In this document: positions 1-9,000 of the stretch, piece by piece
How positions within the stretch are numbered: position 1 is the first letter of the stretch
Layout: every line of letters starts with the position of its first letter
Assembly (NCBI GenBank): GCA_013792055.1
Contig: VMSQ01000027.1
Coordinates: forward strand, 1 to 35,890
Length of the DNA stretch: 35,890 nucleotides
Direction: 5' to 3'
From: Desulfobacteraceae bacterium
Lineage (GTDB): Bacteria > Desulfobacterota > Desulfobacteria > Desulfobacterales > ETH-SRB1
Notes under the pieces: generated by a model
Seen by the model: only the letters and a program-made list of their open reading frames with translations
Told to the model about the DNA's origin: nothing
The model's database searches: none
Program-made: the position numbers and the translations under genes

Positions 1-258
1 ATATCAAGATATAGTTCCAGCCATACAGAAGCAATTGTTACTTCAGATTATAATAGAGCGAGGCGATTTGTCCGCGAGGTGGATTCTTCAGTCGTTCTTG
101 TCAATGCTTCTACTCGTTTTAACGATGGGGGGCAGCTTGGGCTTGGAGCGGAAATAGGCATAAGTACCTCAAAACTTCATGCCTTTGGGCCTATGGGTGT
201 TAATGAACTAACAACAACCAAGTTTGTTGTTTTTGGTAATGGACAGATAAGAATATAG
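1..258 (+). CDS. proA: Glutamate-5-semialdehyde dehydrogenase (gamma-glutamyl phosphate reductase), C-terminal part
   Basis: The window opens inside this gene; 85 C-terminal residues are visible, ending with TAG at 256-258. ProA reduces gamma-glutamyl phosphate to glutamate semialdehyde with NADPH in cytoplasmic proline synthesis. The visible part carries the family's C-terminal signature: an ASTRFxDGG-type segment (STRFNDGG), then [10 protein letters not shown], a KLHAFGPMG segment and the LTTTKFVV tail. The next gene is nadD, and proA-nadD-rsfS is a familiar order in Desulfobacterota. The N-terminal and catalytic Cys region lies outside the window. Confidence 0.93.
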   Translation: MSRYSSSHTEAIVTSDYNRARRFVREVDSSVVLVNASTRFNDGGQLGLGAEIGISTSKLHAFGPMGVNELTTTKFVVFGNGQIRI

Positions 259-267
259 GTAATAGTT

Positions 268-367
268 CACAGTTCACGGTTCACGGCCTAAACGCCTGAG
301 TAGTTGCCATGCTTCGATCATTACAAAATTCACTAAAAAAACCGTGAACCGTGAACCGTGAACTGTG
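268..367. repeat. Inverted repeat of TTCACGG units between proA and nadD
   Basis: A perfect 19-bp inverted repeat: the left arm at 268-286 reads CACAGTTCACGGTTCACGG and its reverse complement lies at 349-367, with a 62-bp centre. The arms are built from tandem 7-mers (TTCACGG / CCGTGAA), and the right arm has one extra copy at 342-348. It fills the proA-nadD gap and could fold in RNA, but there is no U-run to make it a classical terminator. It resembles dispersed low-complexity repeats rather than a regulatory site. Confidence 0.75.
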
Positions 368-392
368 GACCGTTACATAAGAGGTCTGTTTT

Positions 393-1073
393 TTGGAACA
401 TATAGGGCTGTTTGGAGGGACTTTTAACCCGATTCACGTAGGGCATCTTAGAGCTATTCAGGATGTGCAAAATCGTTTTGCCTTGGATAAATGCTATCTG
501 ATTCCAGCAGCTCTTCCTCCCCACAAGGAGCCGGGTGATGTGGTTGATGCAAAATATCGCCTTGAGATGATTCGGCTTGCTGTCTCAGAGTATTCTGATC
601 GTTTAAATTCAGTTATTATCTCCGATGTTGAGCTAAAGCGTTCAGGCCCATCATATACTGTTGATACTGTTAACCACTTTAAATCCATTCTGCCATATAA
701 TTCCAGGCTTTACTTTATACTTGGCATTGACGCCTTCCTTGAAATAGATACCTGGAAATCCTACTCAGATCTTTTTTATCTTACAGCTTTTATTGTTATG
801 GCGCGGCCGAGAGGTGTAGATACTGAGGGATCGTTTAAATGGAAAGTTCTTGAAGATTATATTAAGGGAAAAATATCCGGCAGCTATAAATTTTCCATTT
901 CCCGATCATGTTTTATTCATGACGAAAAGCAGACAATTTTTTTTGTTGATATAGATTCAGTTGACATTTCATCAACTCAAATTCGCAATCTTATTAAAAA
1001 AGGCAGACCCATTAAACTTTTCGTTCCTAAGAAAGTAGAAGACTTTATAATCAGCAAAGGACTTTATGTATGA
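393..1073 (+). CDS. nadD: Nicotinate-nucleotide adenylyltransferase
   Basis: Adenylates nicotinate mononucleotide to deamido-NAD in cytoplasmic NAD synthesis. At 226 aa it is of normal length. Residues 8-18 hold the nucleotidyltransferase motif GGTFNPIHVGH, with the HxGH-type ATP-binding histidines, and the C-terminal ISSTQIR segment matches the family SSTxxR motif. The start is TTG at 393, placed directly before the EHIGLFGGTF motif; an AAGAGG ribosome site lies at about 378-383. The end overlaps rsfS by 4 nt (ATGA), so the two genes are probably translationally coupled. Confidence 0.95.
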   Translation: MEHIGLFGGTFNPIHVGHLRAIQDVQNRFALDKCYLIPAALPPHKEPGDVVDAKYRLEMIRLAVSEYSDRLNSVIISDVELKRSGPSYTVDTVNHFKSILPYNSRLYFILGIDAFLEIDTWKSYSDLFYLTAFIVMARPRGVDTEGSFKWKVLEDYIKGKISGSYKFSISRSCFIHDEKQTIFFVDIDSVDISSTQIRNLIKKGRPIKLFVPKKVEDFIISKGLYV

Positions 1074-1423
1074 TTTGTAACCATGATCCTTCTCTCGATG
1101 TTTATATTAAAGCGGCCTTGAACAAAAAGGTTATAGGGCTGGTTGCCCTTGATGTTCGGGGGCTGACTTCTATTGCGGATTATTTTATAATTTGCAGCGG
1201 GCTTTCTAATCGTCAGGTTGGAGCGGTTGCTGAATATATTCAGATAGATCTGAAGAAGAATGGAATAAAACCACTTAGCATTGAGGGTCAACAAGAAGGG
1301 CACTGGGTCGTTATGGATTACGGCCATGTTATTATTCATATTTTTTATGAACCAATACGTACTTTATATGATCTCGAAGGCCTCTGGATAGATGCGAAAA
1401 GGATAGTTGACTATAATGAGTAA
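1070..1423 (+). CDS. rsfS: Ribosomal silencing factor RsfS (YbeB/Iojap family)
   Basis: Binds ribosomal protein L14 and blocks subunit joining when nutrients are scarce (family knowledge). The 117-aa protein shows the family hallmarks: an ADYFIICSG segment, SNRQVGAVAEYI, then GHWVVMDYGHVIIHIF and a C-terminal YDLEGLW. It overlaps nadD by 4 nt and gpmI by 8 nt, so proA-nadD-rsfS-gpmI is probably one operon. Nothing is odd about its length or start. Confidence 0.95.
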   Translation: MICNHDPSLDVYIKAALNKKVIGLVALDVRGLTSIADYFIICSGLSNRQVGAVAEYIQIDLKKNGIKPLSIEGQQEGHWVVMDYGHVIIHIFYEPIRTLYDLEGLWIDAKRIVDYNE

Positions 1424-2963
1424 TACAAAATTTTGTATGCTTATTATCCTGGATGGATGGGGAATTAGTTCTAATAGCGAAGGCAATGCTGTTATGCTGG
1501 CCAAAACTCCTTATCTTGACAGGCTTGAGAAAGAATATCCACACACCAGCCTTTTGTGTTCAGGGGAAGCTGTGGGACTTCCAGAAGGAATTATGGGAAA
1601 TTCCGAGGTCGGGCATCTTAATATCGGAGCTGGAAGGGTGGTATATCAGGATCTTCTAAGAATAGACAAATCAATAAGATGCGGAGAATTTTTTGAAAAT
1701 CATGTTTTAAAGTCTGTAATATCAAAAGTTAAAGCAAATGATTCTGCATTGCATTTGATGGGACTTGTTTCAGATGGCGGCGTTCACAGCCATCTCAGCC
1801 ATTTACTGGCTTTGCTGGACATGGCAAAGAAAGAAGATATCAAAAATGTTTACATCCATGCCATACTTGATGGTCGGGATACTCCTCCTGACAGCGGAGC
1901 TGATTACATAAAAACCTTACAGAATTATATAAATAAAATCGGCTTTGGGACCATTGTTAGCATTTGCGGTCGATATTATGCAATGGATCGCGATAAAAGA
2001 TGGGACCGCATTGAAAAGGCCTATCGTCTATATACGTTAGGTGAAGGTGTTAAGGAAAAGAATTCCGTTGAAGCTGTAAAAAATGCATACAGCCGGAATG
2101 AAACCGATGAATTCATACAACCGGTTATTATTACAGATGAACGCGGGAAGCCGCTTAGAACTGTTCAGGAAAATGATGGTATCATCTTTTTTAATTTTCG
2201 GGCAGACCGTGCGCGGCAAATTATACAGGCGTTTACAGATCCGGAATTTACATTTTTCAATAGAACTTCCTTGTCCAAGCTTTGTGATTTTGTGTGTATG
2301 ACGATTTACGATGAAAAATTTCCACTTCCAGTTGCTTTTCCTCCAATTCATATGGATGGAATACTTGGTGAAGTTATAAGTAAAAATAATTTAAAACAGC
2401 TCAGAATAGCTGAAACAGAAAAATATGCTCATGTAACTTACTTTTTTAATGGCGGTGAAGAAAAGGCTTTTCATCTTGAAGACAGATGTTTGATACCATC
2501 ACCGCGCGAAGTTCCAACATATGATCTAAAACCGGAAATGAGCGCTTTTGAAGTAACAGAAGAAGTTATTTCCCGTTTGCAGTCAAAAAATTATGATATT
2601 ATTATTCTTAACTTTGCCAATATGGATATGGTGGGACATACAGGAGTTCTTGAAGCTGCAATCAAAGCCTGCGAAACAGTTGATAAATGTGTGGAAAGAG
2701 TTGTGAGCCAGGCAAAGGCCCAGGGAGGTACGGTATTAATTACCGCCGATCACGGAAATGCAGAAAAGATGATTGAAACCAATGGACATATACATACAGC
2801 CCATACACTCAACCCTGTTCCATTTATACTGGTCGATGACGAACGAAAAAATATAAATCTAAGACCAGATGGCGTATTGGGAGATATCGCCCCTACCATT
2901 CTTCATATCATGAATATCGACAAGCCTGAACAGATGACAGGAAGCTCTTTGATCAAAAGTTAA
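1416..2963 (+). CDS. gpmI: 2,3-bisphosphoglycerate-independent phosphoglycerate mutase
   Basis: Interconverts 3- and 2-phosphoglycerate using two Mn ions (alkaline phosphatase superfamily). The 515-aa length is normal. Motifs in order: LDGWG near residue 11, GNSEVGH with the phosphorylated Ser62, a DGRD segment, GRYYAMDRDxRW, NFRADRARQI, a MDMVGHTG metal site and ITADHGNAE near the C-terminus. I chose ATG 1416 over an in-frame TTG at 1407, because the AAGGA site at about 1398-1403 is well spaced only for 1416. The start overlaps the rsfS stop. Confidence 0.96.
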   Translation: MSNTKFCMLIILDGWGISSNSEGNAVMLAKTPYLDRLEKEYPHTSLLCSGEAVGLPEGIMGNSEVGHLNIGAGRVVYQDLLRIDKSIRCGEFFENHVLKSVISKVKANDSALHLMGLVSDGGVHSHLSHLLALLDMAKKEDIKNVYIHAILDGRDTPPDSGADYIKTLQNYINKIGFGTIVSICGRYYAMDRDKRWDRIEKAYRLYTLGEGVKEKNSVEAVKNAYSRNETDEFIQPVIITDERGKPLRTVQENDGIIFFNFRADRARQIIQAFTDPEFTFFNRTSLSKLCDFVCMTIYDEKFPLPVAFPPIHMDGILGEVISKNNLKQLRIAETEKYAHVTYFFNGGEEKAFHLEDRCLIPSPREVPTYDLKPEMSAFEVTEEVISRLQSKNYDIIILNFANMDMVGHTGVLEAAIKACETVDKCVERVVSQAKAQGGTVLITADHGNAEKMIETNGHIHTAHTLNPVPFILVDDERKNINLRPDGVLGDIAPTILHIMNIDKPEQMTGSSLIKS

Positions 2964-3024
2964 TCCTGACGGCTTCTTAAAAAGTCCATTTTATTTTTCC
3001 ATTGTAGGGGAAGGCTGGTGATGC

Positions 3025-3450
3025 ATGGCGGCAGGAATAAACAAAATGGATAAGCAGTTTGAGAGAATAAAAGAGATTTTAGGAAAAGATTGTGAGCGTA
3101 ACAGCCAAAACGCAATCAGGTATCTGACATATCTAAGAAAAACAGTGAAAACACCTTGCCTCCTTACGGGCATAGAGGACTTCCTATGGGAAGAACCATA
3201 CGTGCTTGGCGGATGGGATAATCGTGAATATCAAGAATTAAAAAAGAATAATCCATCTTTTACGGATCAATTCGAATTATTAGAATTGCTGCCTCCAAAT
3301 TCAGGAGATGATGATATTATCGCTAAAGTCAAAAGAATCTCTGACCAAAAGATTTTTGAAATAGGACTTTCATGGTTGGAGTGTGCTGATTTTATGGATG
3401 TAAATTACCAATTTATACATGATTATGCTGTATGGCATACAAATTATTGA
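3025..3450 (+). CDS. Conserved hypothetical protein (possible CcbP-like calcium-binding family)
   Basis: A 141-aa soluble protein without signal peptide or membrane segment. It is rich in acidic and aromatic residues: the middle reads CLLTGIEDFLWEEPYVLGGW, then a DDDIIAKVKRISD segment and a C-terminal YAVWHTNY. This pattern is reminiscent of small bacterial proteins annotated as Calci_bind_CcbP, but that is recall and not a search result. An AGGGGAAGG site at about 3006-3014 precedes ATG 3025; ATG 3046 is an alternative start. It sits alone between gpmI and ettA. Confidence 0.7.
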   Translation: MAAGINKMDKQFERIKEILGKDCERNSQNAIRYLTYLRKTVKTPCLLTGIEDFLWEEPYVLGGWDNREYQELKKNNPSFTDQFELLELLPPNSGDDDIIAKVKRISDQKIFEIGLSWLECADFMDVNYQFIHDYAVWHTNY

Positions 3451-3543
3451 ATTTATATACCGAACATCTGTATCCACTTGGAGAACTTGGGCCAATCCAC
3501 CTTTGTTGAAAACTATCCGACTAAAAATTGAAAGAGACTTCCA

Positions 3544-5229
3544 ATGAGTAACGAACCGGAAAAAATTATTTATACAATGACGAAAGTCAGCAAGGCATAC
3601 CATAACAAACCTGTGCTAAAAGACATATCCCTTTCCTATTTTCTTGGTGCCAAAATTGGCGTCTTAGGATTAAATGCCGCGGGGAAAAGTTCTCTTTTAC
3701 GTATTATGGCAGGTGTTGATCAGGAATATGACGGACAAGCCGTACTTTCCCCGGGGTACACTTTAGGGTTTCTTGAGCAGGAACCTTTGCTTGATTCAGA
3801 TAAAACCGTAAAAGCTGTAGTTGAAGAAGGCCTGCTGGAGGTTGTAAATCTTGTTGAGGAATACAATAAAATCAGTGAAAAATTTGCTGAGCCCATGTCT
3901 GACGATGAAATGAATCAACTTGTTGAGCGCCAGGGCGAATTGCAGGAAAAAATTGATCATCTTGATGCCTGGGATATTGACGCGCGTTTAGAAATGGCAA
4001 TGGATGCGCTGCGCTGCCCTCCGGGAGATACTCCAATTAATGTTATTTCCGGTGGTGAAAAAAGACGCGTGGCTTTATGCAGACTTTTATTGCAGAAGCC
4101 GGATATCCTGCTATTGGATGAACCGACAAATCATCTGGATGCCGAAACTGTCGCCTGGCTCGAACATCATCTTCAGCAGTATAAAGGTACGGTGATTGCT
4201 GTCACGCATGATCGTTATTTTTTGGATAACGTGGCGGGTTGGATTTTAGAGCTCGATCGAGGACACGGCATCCCGTGGAAAGGCAACTATTCTTCATGGC
4301 TTGAACAGAAACAATTACAGCTTAACCAGGAAGAAAAATCAGAATCAAAACGGCAGAAGACCTTGCAGCGGGAATTGGAATGGATCAACATGTCACCAAA
4401 AGGCCGCCAGGCAAAGGGAAAGGCACGCATTAATGCTTATGAAACACTCTTAAGCCAGAATTATGAAAAAGGGGCCAAAGATCTTGAAATATATATTCCA
4501 CCAGGACCACGTCTTGGAAAGGTAGTTATTCAAGCAGAAAATCTGAGCAAAGCATATGGCGATCGTCTTCTCTTTGAGGGAATGACATTTGCTTTACCTG
4601 CGGGAGGTATTGTCGGCGTTGTTGGTCCTAACGGCGCAGGCAAAACAACACTCTTTAAAATTATAACTGGTTTGGAAAAACCTGATTCCGGGATCATTAA
4701 GATCGGGGACACTGTTAAACTCGCTTGCGTTGATCAGGAACGCGATATTCTTAAACCCGACAAGACAGTATGGGAAGTGATTTCCGGGGGCATGGAGATG
4801 GTTGAGCTTGGGAAAATAGAAGTGAACTCAAGGGCCTATGTTGCCCGTTTTAATTTTTCGGGATCAGACCAGCAGAAAAAAGTAAGCATGATTTCAGGCG
4901 GCGAGCGTAATAAAGTCCATCTTGCGTGTATGCTCAAAGAGGGCGCCAATGTGTTGCTTTTAGACGAACCTACAAATGATCTTGATTTGAATACAATGCG
5001 TGCCCTTGAAGAAGCGTTGGAACATTTTGGAGGCTGTGCGGTTATTATCACTCATGATCGCTGGTTTCTCGATCGCATCGCCACCCATATTCTTGCTTTT
5101 GAGGGAGACAGTACTGTCATGTGGTTTGAAGGCAATTATTCAGATTATGAAGCGGACAGAAAAAAGAGGCTTGGAACGGCCGCTAAACAGCCCCATCGGA
5201 TCAAATACAGACATTTGACAAGAGGATAA
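3544..5229 (+). CDS. ettA: Energy-dependent translational throttle protein EttA (ABC-F ATPase)
   Basis: ABC-F proteins bind the ribosomal E site and gate entry into elongation according to ATP/ADP (established for E. coli EttA). The 561 aa hold two ABC domains and no membrane segments. Domain 1 has Walker [10 protein letters not shown] at residues 42-50, signature [11 protein letters not shown], and [11 protein letters not shown]; domain 2 has [21 protein letters not shown] and [11 protein letters not shown]. The linker contains the EttA-type WILELDRG and SSWLEQKQ segments, which favour EttA over Uup or YheS. It appears monocistronic. Confidence 0.93.
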   Translation: MSNEPEKIIYTMTKVSKAYHNKPVLKDISLSYFLGAKIGVLGLNAAGKSSLLRIMAGVDQEYDGQAVLSPGYTLGFLEQEPLLDSDKTVKAVVEEGLLEVVNLVEEYNKISEKFAEPMSDDEMNQLVERQGELQEKIDHLDAWDIDARLEMAMDALRCPPGDTPINVISGGEKRRVALCRLLLQKPDILLLDEPTNHLDAETVAWLEHHLQQYKGTVIAVTHDRYFLDNVAGWILELDRGHGIPWKGNYSSWLEQKQLQLNQEEKSESKRQKTLQRELEWINMSPKGRQAKGKARINAYETLLSQNYEKGAKDLEIYIPPGPRLGKVVIQAENLSKAYGDRLLFEGMTFALPAGGIVGVVGPNGAGKTTLFKIITGLEKPDSGIIKIGDTVKLACVDQERDILKPDKTVWEVISGGMEMVELGKIEVNSRAYVARFNFSGSDQQKKVSMISGGERNKVHLACMLKEGANVLLLDEPTNDLDLNTMRALEEALEHFGGCAVIITHDRWFLDRIATHILAFEGDSTVMWFEGNYSDYEADRKKRLGTAAKQPHRIKYRHLTRG

Positions 5230-5460
5230 AGGGCGCATTGGTATTCGCTTTTTTCAGCTTACCTCATACGCTCCGGTCACCTTTTATGACTTTATCATTT
5301 ATGTCTCTACCTGTTATCCCGAAACTGAAGCTTACCGACAGAGGATTATTCGACGTAGAAAAATTTGAATATCAAGACCTTTGAATTCAGGAATACATCG
5401 TTGCCCGGCACTCACAGGGTAGCGTGGGGTCTCAGGCATAATGCTATCGCAGGACTTGGT
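5230..5460. other. Intergenic region between ettA and the lipoprotein gene
   Basis: These 231 bases lie between converging genes. I see no convincing gene, RNA or strong terminator hairpin. An open + frame at 5365-5625 runs into the opposite-strand lipoprotein gene and has no ribosome site or recognisable product. Confidence 0.5.
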
Positions 5461-5835
5461 TTATTCTTCTGCTTTTTCCGGTTCGGAATAATAACCTTCG
5501 GGCCACGAACGGCCAAAGCCCCAGCGAAACGGGGTCGGCAACCAGCCGTGGCCGGTGATTCTAACTCCAATATACATAAATATCGGCAGGATAGTATGAC
5601 CCTTCTCAGATATACATTTCATTAATCTTAGATCTGATTCTTTCCTTTCCTGAGGTGTTCCGCCCCACCAGTAGTCTTTATCATGGTTATAGCAACAGTC
5701 GTAATAGTCCCAATCCGGCCAGCATGAACACCCGTCGCTGGCAAAAGGCTTTTCAGGAGGTTCCGTGGGTTTTGAGGGAAAGGAACAGCCAGATATTATT
5801 ACAAGCAATAGTGATGTGATAACAAGAAGTCTCAT
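5461..5835 (-). CDS. Small lipoprotein with a phospholipase A2-like CC..HD segment
   Basis: A 124-aa protein with a lipoprotein signal peptide: MRLL, a hydrophobic stretch, then lipobox ISGC, with Cys17 as the predicted lipidated residue. The mature part has DGCSCWPDWDYYDCCYNHD followed by DYWWGG, which resembles the DCCxxHDxxY active-site helix of small secreted phospholipase A2-like proteins. The motif and the His-Asp pair are seen directly; lipase activity is inferred. The C-terminal part is rich in Gly, Trp and Pro. Location should be periplasmic, membrane-anchored. It is a single gene with no functional neighbours. Confidence 0.75.
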   Translation of the reverse strand: MRLLVITSLLLVIISGCSFPSKPTEPPEKPFASDGCSCWPDWDYYDCCYNHDKDYWWGGTPQERKESDLRLMKCISEKGHTILPIFMYIGVRITGHGWLPTPFRWGFGRSWPEGYYSEPEKAEE

Positions 5836-6015
5836 AGTAACCCGCTTTTCTGCCTCTAAGTGTATAAAAATCCATAATAGCCAAAATTTAATAATAAGCT
5901 TTGTTTGATAAGGTTTGATTAAACCAATATTTTTCTACCAATTTTATATAGCTATGATATAATTACTTATATTTCAAGGAAATTAAACACTGTTATCAAA
6001 ACCGCAAAATCACAA

Positions 6016-9000
6016 ATGAAAAATGACCGAATAAAAAAATTAGAATCACTTTTACCAGAGGCTCTTTGTGCTGACAGGCAGGCTGTAAGGCGTGAAATTC
6101 TACGCATAAAATACTCTAAAACAAAAACTTTGACTGATAACGATGTAAAAGGGGAATTTCTCAGGCTTGAAAAACAGCTTCATGCCTCTATCAAAAAAAA
6201 GTCATGGAGAAAACAAAACCCGCCCAGGCTAACCTATAATCCTGATCTTCCAATTACCGACAAGAAGGATGAAATAATTGATTCAATTTCAAAAAACCAG
6301 GTATTAATAATTTCCGGCGAGACAGGTTCAGGCAAGACTACCCAGATACCAAAGTTCTGCATTGCAGCAGGAAGAGGTGTGGACGGCAAGATTGGATGCA
6401 CCCAGCCCAGAAGGATCGCTGCCACAACTGTTGCCACGCGCATAGCAGAAGAACTCGGAGAAGAGCTTGGCAGGTCTGTGGGTTACAAAATAAGGTTCAA
6501 GGATGAAACCGGCGATGATGCATTTATAAAGATTATGACTGACGGCATACTTCTTGCCGAAACACGGAACGATAAATATCTGAACGAATACGACACAATA
6601 ATAGTGGACGAGGCGCATGAAAGAAGCCTTAATATTGATTTTATTTTAGGCATTTTAAAGACCCTTTTAAAGAAAAGGAAAGATCTTAAAGTAATAATAA
6701 CATCCGCAACCATTGATACGGAAAAGTTTTCAAAAGCATTTGATAATGCCCCTGTTATAGAAGTATCAGGACGTATGTACCCGGTTGATGTGCAATATTT
6801 TACTATGGAACAGGAACCTGAAGGCAGTGATGAACGGACACATGTTGAGATGGCGGCATTTGCTGTTGACAAATTACAGAAAAAAAGTCCCTACGGCGAT
6901 ATTATTGTATTTATGCCCACAGAGCAGGATATCCGTGAAACCTGCGAGATCCTGGAAGGAAGAAACTATAAGAGTGTGATTGTTCTTCCGCTGTATGCAA
7001 GACTTTCATCCCCAGAGCAGTCAAAAGTCTTTTCACGCCAGGTTGGCAGAAAGATCATTGTTGCAACAAATATTGCCGAAACTTCAATAACAATACCGGG
7101 TATAAAATATGTGATAGATACGGGGCTTGCGCGTATTTCACGTTATACTCCCAGATCAAGGACCACCTCTCTCCCTGTTGTTCCCATATCCAGAAGCAGC
7201 GCTGACCAGAGAAAAGGCAGATGTGGACGGGTTGAAAACGGGATTTGTATAAGATTGTTTCCTGAACAGGATTTTTTGTCCCGTTCTCTTTTTACACCTC
7301 CGGAAATCTTAAGGGCAAATCTTGCTGAAGTTATTTTGAGAATGATTGCCTTAAAACTTGGAGATATAGAAAATTTTCCCTTTATAGACAGACCGGCCGC
7401 AAGCAGTATACGCGACGGATTTGATCTTCTATTAGAACTGGGAGCTATCAAACCCGTAAAAAGAAGTAAGGAATCAAGGAGCAAAAATTTTTTTCTTACT
7501 GAAAAAGGCAGGCTTATGGCCCAAATGCCGGTCGATCCAAAACTTTCCAGGATGCTTATTGAAGCAAACCAGGAGGGATGCTTAAATGAAATAGCCGTTA
7601 TCGCCTCTGCCCTGAGTATTCAGGACCCTCGTGAAAGACCTGTCGAGAAAACTCAGGAAGCCGACCAGACACACGCACTCTTTAGAGATCCTTCGTCTGA
7701 CTTTATTACTCTTCTTAATATCTGGAAAAGATATCATGATACCTGGCAACAGGAAAAAAGCACAAACAGAATGAAGAAATTTTGTAAAAAGCATTATCTT
7801 TCCTTTAAAAGGATAAGGGAATGGCGTGATATCCATGCACAGATTTTCGCTATACTTCAGGAATCCGGGATCAATAGTCAGAAGTCAGAGGACAGAGATC
7901 AGAAGTCAGAGGTCAGAGGACAGAAGTCAGAGGTCAGAGGACAGAGGGCAGGTAAGCTAAATAATTCAGAACAGGAATTTTATAGCAAACAATACGAAGC
8001 GATCCATAAATCCATATTGAGCGGTTTTTTATCTAACATTGCCGTAAAAAAGGAAAAGAACATCTTTCAGGCTGCAAAAGGTAAAGAGGTGATGATATTC
8101 CCTGGTTCAGGGCTTTTCAACAAAGCAAAAGCATGGATAGTTGCTGCTGAAATGGTGGAGACATCCAGGCTTTTTGCCAGAACGGTTGCCAATATCGACA
8201 GCAACTGGTTTGAGGCCCTGGGCGGAAATCAGTGCAAATATACTTACATGAAGCCGCACTGGGAAAGAAGCAGAGGAGAGGTAGCAGCTTATGAGCAGGT
8301 AAGCCTGTATGGCCTCATAATAGTACCCGAAAGGCCTGTATCCTATGGCAGGATTAATCCTGAAGAAGCTTCGGAAATTTTTATCCGCAGTGCGCTGGTT
8401 GAAGGAGATATTAGAAAACCCCTTTCATTCATGGAGCATAATAGAAGGCTCATTGATGAAATCAGTAACATGGAAAACAGGTTAAGGAGAAGGGATATTC
8501 TAATAAGCGATGAGGATATTTTTGCTTTTTATCAAAAAAGACTTGAAAAAATTTATGATATCAGAACCCTTGAAAAATATCTTAAGAAAAAAGGCAGTGA
8601 CAGATTCCTTAGAATGAAAAAAGAGGATCTTCTCCGATATTTGCCTGATGAAGAACAACTGTCTCTTTTCCCGGAGAACATTACCCTTGGAGCACACAAA
8701 TTCAAATGTAATTACAGTTTTGAACCTGGAAGCCTCGATGATGGTGTAACCATTAAAGTTTCGTCAGCGATTGCGGCAACTGTTCCTGCAGAATCTGTTG
8801 AATGGCTTGTACCCGGCCTGTACAGGGAAAAAATAGCCGCACTTATTAAAGGGCTTCCCAAAGATTACAGAAAACAGCTTGTCCCTGTAGCAAATACCGT
8901 AGATATAATTGTGAATGAAATGCCTAAGGAATCAACTTCTCTGATAGCGGATCTAAGCAAATTCATTCTTAGACGCTTCAGGGTGGACATACCTCCTTTG

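Noticed and set aside
1407-1415. TTG start of gpmI nine bases upstream
   Set aside because: The ribosome site would be only about 3 nt from it, whereas ATG 1416 is well spaced and gives the normal gpmI N-terminus.
5365-5625. Open + frame of 86 codons
   Set aside because: It overlaps the start-supported lipoprotein gene on the other strand, has no ribosome site and encodes a low-complexity, Arg/Pro-rich product with no family resemblance.
7877-7952. Possible CRISPR-like array
   Set aside because: The units are 7-14 bp, directly adjacent and without unique spacers, and lie in frame inside hrpA.
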